Assembly (NCBI GenBank): GCA_003024985.2
Contig: PXIH01S0023812.1
Reading direction: 5' to 3' (one strand)
DNA from: Euperipatoides rowelli
Lineage: Eukaryota; Onychophora; Udeonychophora; Euonychophora; Peripatopsidae
DNA length: 10,960 nt
Positions 1 through 6,486 of this stretch are shown here, one piece after another (positions within the stretch are counted from its first letter, which is position 1; every line of letters starts with the position of its first letter). Both the position numbers and the translations under genes were made by a program. The notes beneath the pieces are model-generated. The model searched no databases. It saw only the letters and a list, made by a program, of their open reading frames with translations, and had not been told where the DNA came from.

Positions 1-690
1 CTTTAATTTTGTTCTTTTATTTTAATAAGGGAAATAATTATGTGATTTTGTATAATTACACACTGCAGTAAAAAAAAAAAAAACATTAGTTTTTTTTTTT
101 AGAATGGCTCTTCCCCACCCTAAAAATGAAGATTTCCACTATCTAAAGTTCTTTTCCTGCGAAACAACTCCGATATTATAGATCTGATATAGACTTTTTT
201 TATTTTATTTTTATGATTCTACATCTAAATAATTCATATATTGGAACCTAAAAATAAAGTCGTATTCATGGTTTACAATCGGAAATAAAAGTCTTTTTTT
301 AAAAGCTCATTTAATAAAACATATCGTAAGAAACATCTAATTGTACTGCGCCAAAACATCAACTGTTTTATGACCAATGTTTATTATATTATACATTATG
401 TACATTGTCTAATCATCTTTTTTTTTTAATTTAATGTAGGCCTATCATGTTGTTTATTATTAGAAACTTTCAAAACATATCAATAAATAAATATTTTAAA
501 ATACCATTAAATTTTTTAAATATTTGGTGCCGGGAGATGCTTCTCGAGTTGACCCTCCTCACACGCCTACAATTATTTTCCAAGGGTAGTGTGACNTTAG
601 ATTCTTCCACCTCAAAAATTAAAATGATAAAAAAGCCTAAATTTTATTGTTTTCATCTATATCTAAAAATTAACCAATAATTTTATACAA
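1..690. other. AT-rich non-coding DNA, no gene recognised
   Basis: No open frame here has a recognisable domain or codon pattern. The longest, at 447-680 on the + strand, is low-complexity and contains an N. The stretch holds an A14 run at 70-83 facing a T11 run at 90-100 (a simple A/T inverted repeat), several short T runs and one ambiguous base at 596. A GC-richer island at about 525-590 did not match any family I recognise and may be a scrap of an old repeat. Confidence 0.6.
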
Positions 691-698
691 TCAGTCGA

Positions 699-771
699 GG
701 TGCAATGGTCCAGTCGGACTGTCGCATCTCTTGATGTAGTCCTGGGGATAGGTTCGATCCTTGAGGGGGGG
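699..771 (+). repeat. tRNA-like sequence, probable SINE head (copy A)
   Basis: Bases 706-717 (TGGTCCAGTCGG) match the polymerase III A-box consensus TRGYNNARNNGG at every fixed position. Bases 751-760 (GGTTCGATCC) match the B box. The two starts are 45 bases apart, as in a normal tRNA. A functional tRNA is unlikely: the first seven bases (699-705) cannot pair with the G-rich stretch where the 3' acceptor strand should be, and the T stem has a mismatch and wobble pairs. It is best read as the tRNA-derived head of a SINE. Its body is hard to follow because a G16 run and then the tail of copy B come directly after it. A tRNA pseudogene not belonging to a SINE is the alternative. Confidence 0.7.
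706..760 (+). promoter_or_regulatory. Internal RNA polymerase III promoter (A and B boxes) of copy A
   Basis: The A box lies at 706-717 and the B box at 751-760. In tRNA genes and SINEs these are bound by TFIIIC. Both boxes are nearly consensus, so this is the best preserved pol III promoter in the window. Whether it is still transcribed cannot be told from sequence. Confidence 0.6.
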
Positions 772-780
772 GGGGGGGGG
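765..780 (+). repeat. G16 homopolymer
   Basis: Sixteen consecutive G bases directly follow the tRNA-like B-box region. Such a run is prone to replication slippage and to sequencing or assembly length errors. Confidence 0.9.
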
Positions 781-819
781 TTGCTAGACCTCTCCAGTAC
801 TAGCACCCCCTTTCCCAAG

Positions 820-1134
820 ATTTATTTAATTCTATTTACATATATTTACATTAATCAAATCCCAATTAATTTAAAATAACAAGTTACTTGAGACTTTTTA
901 TTGGATTGGCAGCCATCTTTTTCTTTCTTGAGAGGCACCGTCACCAATTTCAGGACAAACTTTTCTAGTATCAGCCTAGGATGAAAACAAACCCTTTATT
1001 CCAGGTCCATAGTGTAAAAAGGACCTGAATTTTTGGGTCAGTAACACACAAGCCTTGTACCTGGTTCATAGTATATGTCAAGGCAGCATTTGGAGGCCCA
1101 GCTCATACCACTGGACCACAACTTCTTGACTGAA
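820..1134 (-). mobile_element. tRNA-derived SINE (copy B)
   Basis: Read on the minus strand this begins with a tRNA-like head. The A box is at 1118-1107 (TGGTCCAGTGGT, one base off consensus) and the B box at 1062-1052 (AGGTACAAGGC, degenerate). The head closely resembles copy C at 10600-10696: both read GTGGTCCAGTGG, ATGAGCTGG and then CTGCCTT. Their B boxes lie about 55-57 bases after the A box, longer than in copy A, as expected for a tRNA type with a long variable arm. The bodies also align: 975-1003 resembles 10546-10571. The left limit is set by the AT-rich tail with TGTAAATA at about 820-860, and the total of about 315 bp agrees with 344 bp for copy C. No target-site duplication was found. 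Ends are approximate. Confidence 0.72.
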
Positions 1135-1306
1135 ACAGTTTTCTGTTCTACAATTTTTCAAATTTATGATTAGAGAAAAAGAAAAGATCATTACTATAGA
1201 CCTTCGTTATCTTTTCCATAATAATCTGGTTCCTTGTTAGAGTGCTAGTATTCTGAAAAATAATCCTACATCTTGCAACCCAGATCCCATACAATATTAA
1301 AATATA

Positions 1307-1327
1307 GCCAAGGCACCGTGGTCCGAT
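1307..1327 (+). mobile_element. SINE copy D, left fragment (5' head)
   Basis: The bases resemble the start of the copy C head (minus-strand AGCCAAGGAGCGGTGGTCC). The fragment stops inside an A box, with TGGTCCGAT at 1319-1327. Joining 1327 to 2266 restores TGGTCCGATTGG, which fits the A-box consensus at all fixed positions but one. The interrupting sequence is the minus-strand CR1/L2-type LINE. Confidence 0.6.
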
Positions 1328-1351
1328 CAAATACAAATACAAATACAAATA
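1328..1351 (-). repeat. (TATTTG)4 terminal repeats of the LINE
   Basis: Four perfect copies of CAAATA on the + strand (TATTTG on the element strand) end exactly where the SINE A-box fragment begins. Short tandem units at the 3' end are made by template slippage at the start of reverse transcription in CR1/L2-like LINEs. Confidence 0.85.
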
Positions 1352-1355
1352 TGTC

Positions 1356-1390
1356 GGACAACAACAGACTATAGTCCAGCGAGGTTGTCC
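1356..1390 (-). repeat. Terminal hairpin of the CR1/L2-type element
   Basis: GGACAAC at 1356-1362 and GTTGTCC at 1384-1390 are perfect inverted repeats of 7 bases with a 21-base loop. The hairpin sits immediately before the TATTTG tail, which is where 3' recognition stems lie in L2/CR1-like LINEs. The role in RNA recognition is inferred. Confidence 0.7.
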
Positions 1391-1715
1391 CTAGTCCTAA
1401 TCTAATTTTTTTTTTAATATATTTTATTGTTTTGTGTTTTTTTTTATTTTTTTTAAATTTTTATTTTTTTTTTATGTTTTTATTAGCCTATAGGCTATTT
1501 AATCTTGGGGATTTTAATTAAAAAAAAAAAAAAAAAAAAACCATCAACAATTCATTAAAATACCAAACAACCTTAATAANNTCCCCTAACCACACTTAAA
1601 ATATCTACAGACCTTCACTTTAACTAGCTTCACTACTTTATTTGTCGACCTATTAAAAAATAAAGACATACCAATTATAAAAATTGAAATACTAGCCTAT
1701 ATTCTTATAGTTAAA

Positions 1716-2265
1716 CTAAACAATACTTAAACCATCCATAAAATCATCCAACTTTCGCTTAAATGATTCAACTGACTTAGATTCTACAACCATTTCTGGT
1801 AAACCATTCCAAAATGCTACAACTCTGTTGGAAAAAAACTTTTGGCGCAACAATAGTCTAGATCTATTAACTCTTAACTTGAATTTATGTCCCCTAGTTC
1901 TACTGTCTTCATTAAATTTAAAAAATTTATCATAAGGGATATCTACCAGTCCATTAATTATTTTAAAAACTTGAATCATATCTCCCCTAAGCCTACGCCT
2001 TTCTAAAGAATATAACTTTAAAGTTCTAAGTCTGTCCTCATACGATAATCTACCAATACCTAATATTAGCTTAGTAGCCCTTCTCTGTACTTTCTCCAAT
2101 AAATCTATATCTTTCCTATAGTATGGAGCCCACAATTGAACACAATACTCTAAATGTGGCCTTACCAATGATTTATATAAAGGCAAAATGACCTCAGAAT
2201 CTCTACATTCAATAGTTCTTTTTAACATACCTAGCATTCTATTAGCCTTCTTACAGTAATGTACT
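1716..2265 (-). pseudogene. CR1/L2-type ORF2 fragment: C-terminal end of reverse transcriptase
   Basis: The frame is open without a break from the element's 5' junction to a stop at 1716, about 182 codons. No real start exists; the ATG at 2237 is only an internal methionine. Family hallmarks downstream of the reverse transcriptase palm are clear. KKANRMLGMLKR is near the start (about 2250-2215). YKSLVRPHLEYCVQLWAPY is the thumb-region block. Next come LLEKVQRRATKLI, the arginine-rich SLERRRLRGDMI, SRTRGHKFKLRV, FFSNRVVAFWNGLPE and a terminal SFKRKLDDFM. The catalytic palm with its two-aspartate motif, the fingers, the endonuclease and ORF1 are all absent. Lack of stops suggests a rather young insertion compared with the L1-like elements nearby. 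It cannot be active by itself. Confidence 0.93.
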
Positions 2266-2545
2266 TGGCCATTGTGCGCTTGTGCACATATGCTCGATCA
2301 TATGTTTGATCCGGCATTCAGCCCTGGTGCGAAAAATAGTGAATTTTCTTTCACCGTCAGTACGCAACAGGGATTTTTCTCATTACAAATTGTCCTTCAA
2401 ATTGAATCAAAAATTAATTTATGGCAGATAAAATGGAAGACAGTAAAATGCAGAACCCGGATGCAAGGCAAATAGTTGAACGCAAGTACAGACATGCAGC
2501 ATTGTATAATGTAAATAATAATATAGATTGTAAATAAAAAATAAT
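2266..2545 (+). mobile_element. SINE copy D, right fragment (rest of head, body and tail)
   Basis: This continues the SINE begun at 1307-1327. A degenerate B box, TGTTTGATCC, lies at 2303-2312. Counted across the join, it starts 46 bases after the A box, matching 45 in copy A. The body carries an imperfect inverted repeat, CCCTGGTGCG at 2322-2331 against CGCAACAGGG at 2363-2372 (one mismatch, 31-base loop). The tail ends in ATTGTAAATAAA at about 2527-2538, resembling the tail of copy C. The combined length of the two parts is about 301 bases, in line with copies B and C. The right border is approximate. Confidence 0.6.
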
Positions 2546-2578
2546 TTCATCCCTCAGAGGTGAAACATATTTAAAAAC

Positions 2579-2593
2579 AAAAAATACTAAAAT
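2579..2593 (+). repeat. Left target-site duplication of L1-like element 1
   Basis: AAAAAATACTAAAAT is repeated exactly at 6173-6187. The two copies bracket the element and define its ends, which is the signature of target-primed insertion. The sequence is A-rich, as L1 endonuclease targets usually are. Confidence 0.85.
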
Positions 2594-2606
2594 CTTTTTT
2601 TTTAAG

Positions 2607-3790
2607 ATGGCGGCTATGCAACTAAAGAATATCTCTGCAACTAAAGAATATCTCTCCGGAGGAAAGTTTGACTTATTGGCATTTGGAACTTAAGTCTGAT
2701 AGTCAGGACTTTGATAATGTTGTTAGCAACCAGCAAAATACGTTGGATAAATATATAAAATTGTTAAAAAGTCTAAATTATTGGAATATTGTGTTTCAAA
2801 CAGTTTATGATTCTTGATAAGAATCGTTTCATCTTTATGCTGCATAATGAACAATGGACACTAAATTTGATGTCTTCAATTTTAAGTATATTGCAAATAT
2901 GATTGGCAAGGATAAGATTTCTGCACTTTATTTTCCCAGAAATTGAAGGTTCTTTGGATTTGATTTTGTGGACTAGGAAACTAAAGAAATGGTGGAAAAT
3001 AAGTTTTTAAGATTTGAAAATAATAAAATTTGTTAAAGTTATAACATTTGTAACAAAGACTATTTTATTGATAATGTAATTAATATAAAAGATAGTCCTA
3101 TGGAAAACAAACTGACGGAATCCCGCATTTGTTGAAAGTCAGTAAAAGAACTGCTTTGATTACAGTTAAGGCCGCCAGCCCATTTGTCTAAATTGTTATG
3201 CTGTGGGACATAAATCGGCAGAATGTGTAGTAAGAAAATGCAAACAATGCTATATGTATTATGAAGGAGTTCATGAGAACTGTAGTAATAATAAGGGTAA
3301 AGTTCTGTATGCAGCAATGTTTAATCCTAAAGCAGGAACTGCATTATAAATAGAAGTTAAGGAAGCGGATCTGAAAGAAATTAAGTAATCAAAGAAAATC
3401 AAATTAGATCATAATCAATCTGATCCTAATATCTTGCCTATAACAATGTTAAAAAGATTTATCAGGATTGTGCTGAGTACAGTCTAAATACTGACCCGAA
3501 ATTTGAGACATGGCAGCAGGAGGTGCTGGCGGTGCCAAATGATGCAGAGGATGATAAAAATGGTTAATCGTTTATGGAGGTAGTTCCACCTGAAATAGTA
3601 ATTGAGGAAAAGTTTATAAAGGAGATGTTAGTCAAATACAAGTTTTGATAAGGTATGACAGAAGGAATAATAAAGCAGGTTATTTGATTGTGTCAGGATA
3701 ACGAGAACGTTGGGGGATAGTAAAGAAGCTGTGACATGGGCTCTAGTTTTGAAGAGAGCAAGATAGGTGGTGAAGCCCAGAACAACTCTA
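2607..3790 (+). pseudogene. ORF1 of L1-like element 1 (nucleic-acid-binding protein), broken
   Basis: ORF1 proteins of L1/Tx1 LINEs bind the element RNA and act as chaperones in the cytoplasmic particle. The start at 2607 has a strong context, A at -3 and G at +4 (AAGATGG), and matches the layout of element 2. The frame breaks almost at once because of a 19-bp tandem duplication at 2618-2655. An RRM-like region is suggested at about 2820-3050 (DKNRFIF, IGKDKISALYF, FGFDFVD). A perfect CCHC knuckle, CX2CX4HX4C, lies at 3185-3226 (CLNCYAVGHKSAEC). A second cysteine/histidine cluster follows at 3239-3283 (CKQC ... HENC). Further on, FETWQQEVL near 3500 resembles KFQQWQDL in element 2. The 3' limit is approximate. 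There are several stops and frameshifts, so no product is expected. Confidence 0.82.
2618..2655 (+). repeat. Perfect 19-bp tandem duplication that breaks ORF1
   Basis: GCAACTAAAGAATATCTCT occurs twice in a row (2618-2636 and 2637-2655). Nineteen is not a multiple of three, so the duplication shifts the ORF1 frame. Counting with one copy removed, the frame from the 2607 start would stay open up to a stop at 2815. Confidence 0.92.
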
Positions 3791-5187
3791 AATAATGGAT
3801 GGTTTAAATAGTAGCAGTGATTATAATAAATGCATTATCCATTCGATAAATGTTAGAACTCTTAACAATATTAGTAAAAACAGAATTAAATACAAAATAA
3901 TAACAAGTAATTATCTTACTTTTGTGCTGTTTCAGGAGACAAGACTGTGAAAGGGGGATGTTAAACAAGTTTGGTAAATGATTTCTATGGATTAAGAAAT
4001 TTTTGAAAATTAACAAAATAGTTGTGGAGACAGGAAGTTGTTCTTGGAGTATATGAATTATTTGATATTTTGTGGTGAAAGGAAGCAATTACTGATTGCT
4101 AGTAATCAGGCTTATGTTAAAATGATTCCTAAGAAGGCTTCAAGATGTAATTATGTGACTAATATAAAGGATTATAGGCTCATTGCTTTGATGAATAATG
4201 ATGTTAAAATTATCCAAAAAATATTGCTGCATCGAATAATCCCTGGATTAATGAGCTTTTATCTTCTGGGGTTTATGGGATTAAGGGTTGAAATATATCT
4301 AAGGCATTATTGATTTATCATTTAATTTTTAACAATAAAAGAGCTAAATCTCAAGATGAAGGGCAACTCATAAAGTTGGATATGACTAGTGCTTATTCAT
4401 ATGTCAACTTGGCATATCTCAGGTATATCATGCTGAAGTATATAGGAGATTATAGAACAGTAAGTTTCTTGATTTATTGGAGTTTAAATCTATAGCATTT
4501 TTAAATCATAATATATACTGGAAATTTTAAGTCTTAGACAATGGATTACTCCAGGGATTGCCTTTATCTTCAATATTGTACTCTATTTATTGGAGCTATA
4601 TTTGAAAATTGAGCAGGTTAATGAGGGTATCTGGCTGAGCAGTAAAATTATTAATATTAAAATAATTTCATATATTGAAGACGTGAGGATTGTTATTCCT
4701 AGGAAGACCCACTTTCGAAAGGTATATGATATTGTAGAGGAATTTCTTTTATTGTCTGGATCTGAAATTAATCAGACCAAATCTTATGTGTGGGATTAAA
4801 AAACAACAAAGTGAGTCAATAAAAAATACTGTTTGTTAAGCATAAAAAATATTGGGGATGGTTTTTCGAGTGGTGAATAAATTAACATTGCAATGTACTA
4901 TTTTGAATGAAAACTTGAGAAAGTTAAGCATATTTTGGGTAATTCAATAAGTACTGTGGGCTGGGGTGGTTTGAGGTAATAAGGTATATTAAGTCCTTGA
5001 TAATTTCTAGATTTGTGTAGTATTTACTGTTTGTTTTGTTTTCTAATAAATATCTAAAGAGGTTTAATAAACTTATTCAGAATTGTGTATTTAAGACATT
5101 TAAATACTTGGTGCATAAGAAAATATGTTTTTCTAAGTGTTATGGGGGTAATAGGTTGATAATTTTGGGGTATTTATATAGGGTTAT

Positions 5188-5214
<27 letters not shown>
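5188..5214 (+). repeat. (TA)n microsatellite inside element 1
   Basis: This is an uninterrupted alternation of T and A over 27 bases, inside the part of ORF2 after the reverse transcriptase. It probably expanded after the element died. Confidence 0.95.
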
Positions 5215-5219
<5 letters not shown>

Positions 5220-5551
5220 AGGAATGTTCTTCAGGATCCTGTGTTGTACAAATTAATGATGTTTGATAATATCAATCGGGATCCATTAGTTAAGTTGTAG
5301 GAAAGTTCTTATAATGAGATGTCTGATGAGATGGGAGTAAAGAGAGAATCACATGTAAAGGGTACTTAAAAAAGTATGTCACTAAGCTATACTTATAGAA
5401 ATTATCGGAATGCTGTGATAGATTTGCAAGGGGTTTCTGGGTTAATCGTGACAGGAAATTTCCAAAATTTTGTGATAAAATTGAAGCTGAATATCTTACC
5501 TATGAAGGAGAGGTTATATAGAATGGGTTAATAAAGAATGGGGATCTGTGG

Positions 5552-5605
5552 TGTCATTTTGGGTGTAAAAAGGTGATGAATACTTTTCATATGTTTTGGG
5601 CCTGT
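5552..5605 (+). other. C-terminal cysteine motif CX3CX7HX4C of element 1 ORF2
   Basis: The codons read C at 5552, C at 5564, H at 5588 and C at 5603, with HFG, seven residues and MFWA between them. This exact spacing is the conserved cysteine-rich motif at the ORF2 C-terminus of L1-type LINEs, thought to help bind RNA. It is followed by W and an acidic/aromatic stretch as in relatives. It is one of the best supports for the L1-type call. Confidence 0.85.
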
Positions 5606-5870
5606 AGTCATGAAAGGGGTTGGTATGATACAGTATTGGGTAAAGTTAATGATATGTATGATTTAGCATTCTTTTGGGAGCAGGGTTCATTTAACTTCTT
5701 GCTGAGAGTGTTGCATAAATTATTGTACACAGGTTTTTTTTCCTTATGGAAGAGTAGATGTGTAGGAATTTTCTGAAATGGGATGTTAATGTTTTGGAGT
5801 GTTTGTTGGGAGGGGGGGTGCATGAAAGTTATAAAAGAGATTTGTTTATTTTGCCTAATGTTCTGATTCA

Positions 5871-6172
5871 GGGATTATGGGATCAGAAGGCATTGTTTTG
5901 AGGAGGGGAGGGAGGTGAGGTTTGTGGTGGTATTTTGTGGGGATTGATGGAATGAGTGGGGGTTTATGGTGGGCTTGGTGGGTGGTGGGGTTGAGAGGTA
6001 TTTTCTGTGTCAGGGGTAGATTATTTTAGTTAACTGTGTATCAGGAAGATAATTGAATAGTATTGTGTAATTCTATTTTTATTGCCTTCACTTCATGTGT
6101 GGTGGAGTTAGTTTGTTTCTTTCTTTTTTATTTCTTGTGAATATTATGTTGTTTTAATAAAATATAATAATA
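5871..6172 (+). other. 3' UTR of element 1 with G-rich tract
   Basis: After the ORF2 remnant the strand turns strongly G/T-rich, then T-rich, and ends in AATAAAATATAATAAT just before the target duplication. Four G runs, at 5958-5962, 5971-5973, 5980-5982 and 5987-5990, with loops of 8, 6 and 4 bases, could form a four-stranded G structure. A G-rich 3' UTR is a known trait of L1 elements. The AATAAA near 6156-6163 could have served as the poly(A) signal. Confidence 0.65.
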
Positions 6173-6187
6173 AAAAAATACTAAAAT
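6173..6187 (+). repeat. Right target-site duplication of L1-like element 1
   Basis: AAAAAATACTAAAAT is an exact repeat of 2579-2593. Flanking bases differ on the outer sides, so the shared block is not part of a longer low-complexity match. Confidence 0.85.
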
Positions 6188-6323
6188 ATATTTTTTAACC
6201 TTATTTTGGATTTGAGTGCTGTCTTGTGAAATAACTTATTTTATTCAAAATATGTTTCCCCAATATATGCAATCTTCAGTTGAATAAATTTTTCACTGTA
6301 TTTTTCTTCTTTTTCAATTTTCT
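6188..6323. other. AT-rich spacer between the two L1-like elements
   Basis: This is the continuation of the site into which element 1 inserted. No gene, repeat family or promoter is recognised in it. Confidence 0.6.
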
Positions 6324-6466
6324 CTACATTTTCTTGTAATGATTTATTAGGATGGAATAAAATTGGATGAATCTTGTTAAGGCAGTGTAAACATTTCATA
6401 CCTTAACAAGGTTCAATTAACATACAATTTTACTCCATCCTACTAATTCATTGCAAGAAAATGTAG
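6324..6466. repeat. 143-bp foldback (inverted repeat), possible MITE
   Basis: The left arm 6324-6382 and right arm 6401-6466 are imperfect inverted copies. Both outer ends begin CTACATTTTCTTG (right arm read in reverse, with T/C variation just after). Both share AGGATGGA and TAAAATT and end in CTTGTTAAGG. There are about seven base differences and one 7-base gap. The loop is 18 bases. TA is present at both outer ends directly outside CATTTTCTTG, which fits a Tc1/mariner-type miniature transposon with a TA target duplication, but no transposase is present and the family is not recognised. A transcript through it would fold into a long hairpin. Confidence 0.75.
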
Positions 6467-6486
6467 CTAAACAGTTCTGCTTCAAG

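Larger units (their letters stand above)
1328..1715 (-). other. 3' UTR and structured 3' terminus of the CR1/L2-type element
   Basis: On the minus strand, the stop codon is followed by an AT-rich stretch with two ambiguous bases (1581-1580), a T21 run (1540-1520), a 14-bp perfect palindrome TAGCCTATAGGCTA (1497-1484), an A-rich tract (about 1475-1405), and then the terminal hairpin and hexamer repeats. In related LINEs the 3' end is what the reverse transcriptase recognises on the RNA. The A-rich tract is internal and is not the tail of the element. Confidence 0.78.
1328..2265 (-). mobile_element. CR1/L2-type non-LTR retrotransposon, 5'-truncated
   Basis: This is the 3' part of a LINE that inserts by target-primed reverse transcription. 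On the minus strand it contains, in order: the last part of the ORF2 reverse transcriptase (2265-1716), a 3' UTR of about 390 bases, a terminal hairpin (1390-1356) and four copies of TATTTG (1351-1328). A hairpin followed by a short-unit tandem tail, instead of poly(A), is characteristic of the CR1/L2 group. Truncation at the 5' end is the usual outcome of incomplete reverse transcription. Its two ends abut halves of a tRNA-like SINE, which gives sharp borders. No clear target duplication is seen, as is common for this group. The exact clade (CR1, L2 or a near relative) is inferred. Confidence 0.88.
3795..5870 (+). pseudogene. ORF2 of L1-like element 1 (endonuclease and reverse transcriptase), broken
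   Basis: ORF2 normally nicks the target DNA and copies the RNA. From an ATG at 3795 the first 52 codons are open and show the exonuclease-endonuclease-phosphatase start: SINVRTL, then LFQETRL with the catalytic glutamate, ending at a stop at 3951. Soon after 4030 the sequence jumps to reverse transcriptase (KMIPKK, DYRLIALMNNDVKIIQKILLHRI, 4110-4245), so most of the endonuclease is gone. Palm motif A is LDMTSAYSYVN (4376 on), motif B LLQGLPLSS (4546 on), and motif C reads YIED at 4671-4682, with glutamate for the first catalytic aspartate. SGSEINQTKS follows. Later come ILPMKERLYRMG and the C-terminal CX3CX7HX4C motif at 5552-5605. Motifs A, B and C fall in three different frames. The 3' limit is approximate. 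Confidence 0.88.
2594..6172 (+). mobile_element. L1/Tx1-type LINE, element 1 (internally deleted)
   Basis: The element is bracketed by a 15-bp target duplication and begins with a T-rich leader and AAGATGG just before ORF1, so it has a near-complete 5' end. The order is: ORF1 with CCHC knuckles, ORF2 endonuclease start, reverse transcriptase, C-terminal cysteine motif, G-rich 3' UTR, and an A/T-rich end (AATAAAATATAATAAT). At 3.58 kb it is shorter than its relative downstream because about 1.2 kb of the endonuclease and linker region is missing near 4030. Many stops and frame changes show that it is dead. An (AT)n microsatellite has grown inside it. Assignment to the L1/Tx1 group rests on the ORF1 type and the CX3CX7HX4C motif of ORF2. 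Confidence 0.9.

Noticed and set aside
447-680. Open frame of 77 codons on the + strand
   Set aside because: Low-complexity AT-rich sequence with an N, no domain and no support as a gene.
699-771. A working tRNA gene
   Set aside because: A and B boxes are good, but the acceptor stem cannot pair and the T stem is weak; the region runs into a G16 run.
1148-1348. Minus-strand open frame of 66 codons
   Set aside because: It starts in the LINE tail repeats and runs across the SINE fragment into AT-rich DNA; chance frame.
1405-1540. A/T homopolymer tracts as poly(A) tail of the CR1/L2-type LINE
   Set aside because: The element continues past them to a hairpin and hexamer repeats that end exactly at the SINE junction, so the tracts are internal to its 3' UTR.
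2272-2475. + strand open frame of 67 codons
   Set aside because: It overlaps the SINE head and inverted repeat and has no protein similarity that I can recognise.
2421-2537. Small + strand ORF of 38 codons starting MADKMEDSK
   Set aside because: It lies within the body and tail of SINE copy D. Its stop is formed by the AT-rich tail, and the other SINE copies do not keep the frame.
3060-3317. Minus-strand open frame of 85 codons
   Set aside because: It is antisense to the CCHC region of element 1 ORF1, a shadow of that reading frame.
3804-4088. Minus-strand open frame of 94 codons
   Set aside because: It is antisense to the endonuclease start of element 1 ORF2.
5608-5823. Minus-strand open frame of 71 codons
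   Set aside because: It is antisense to the ORF2 C-terminal region of element 1.
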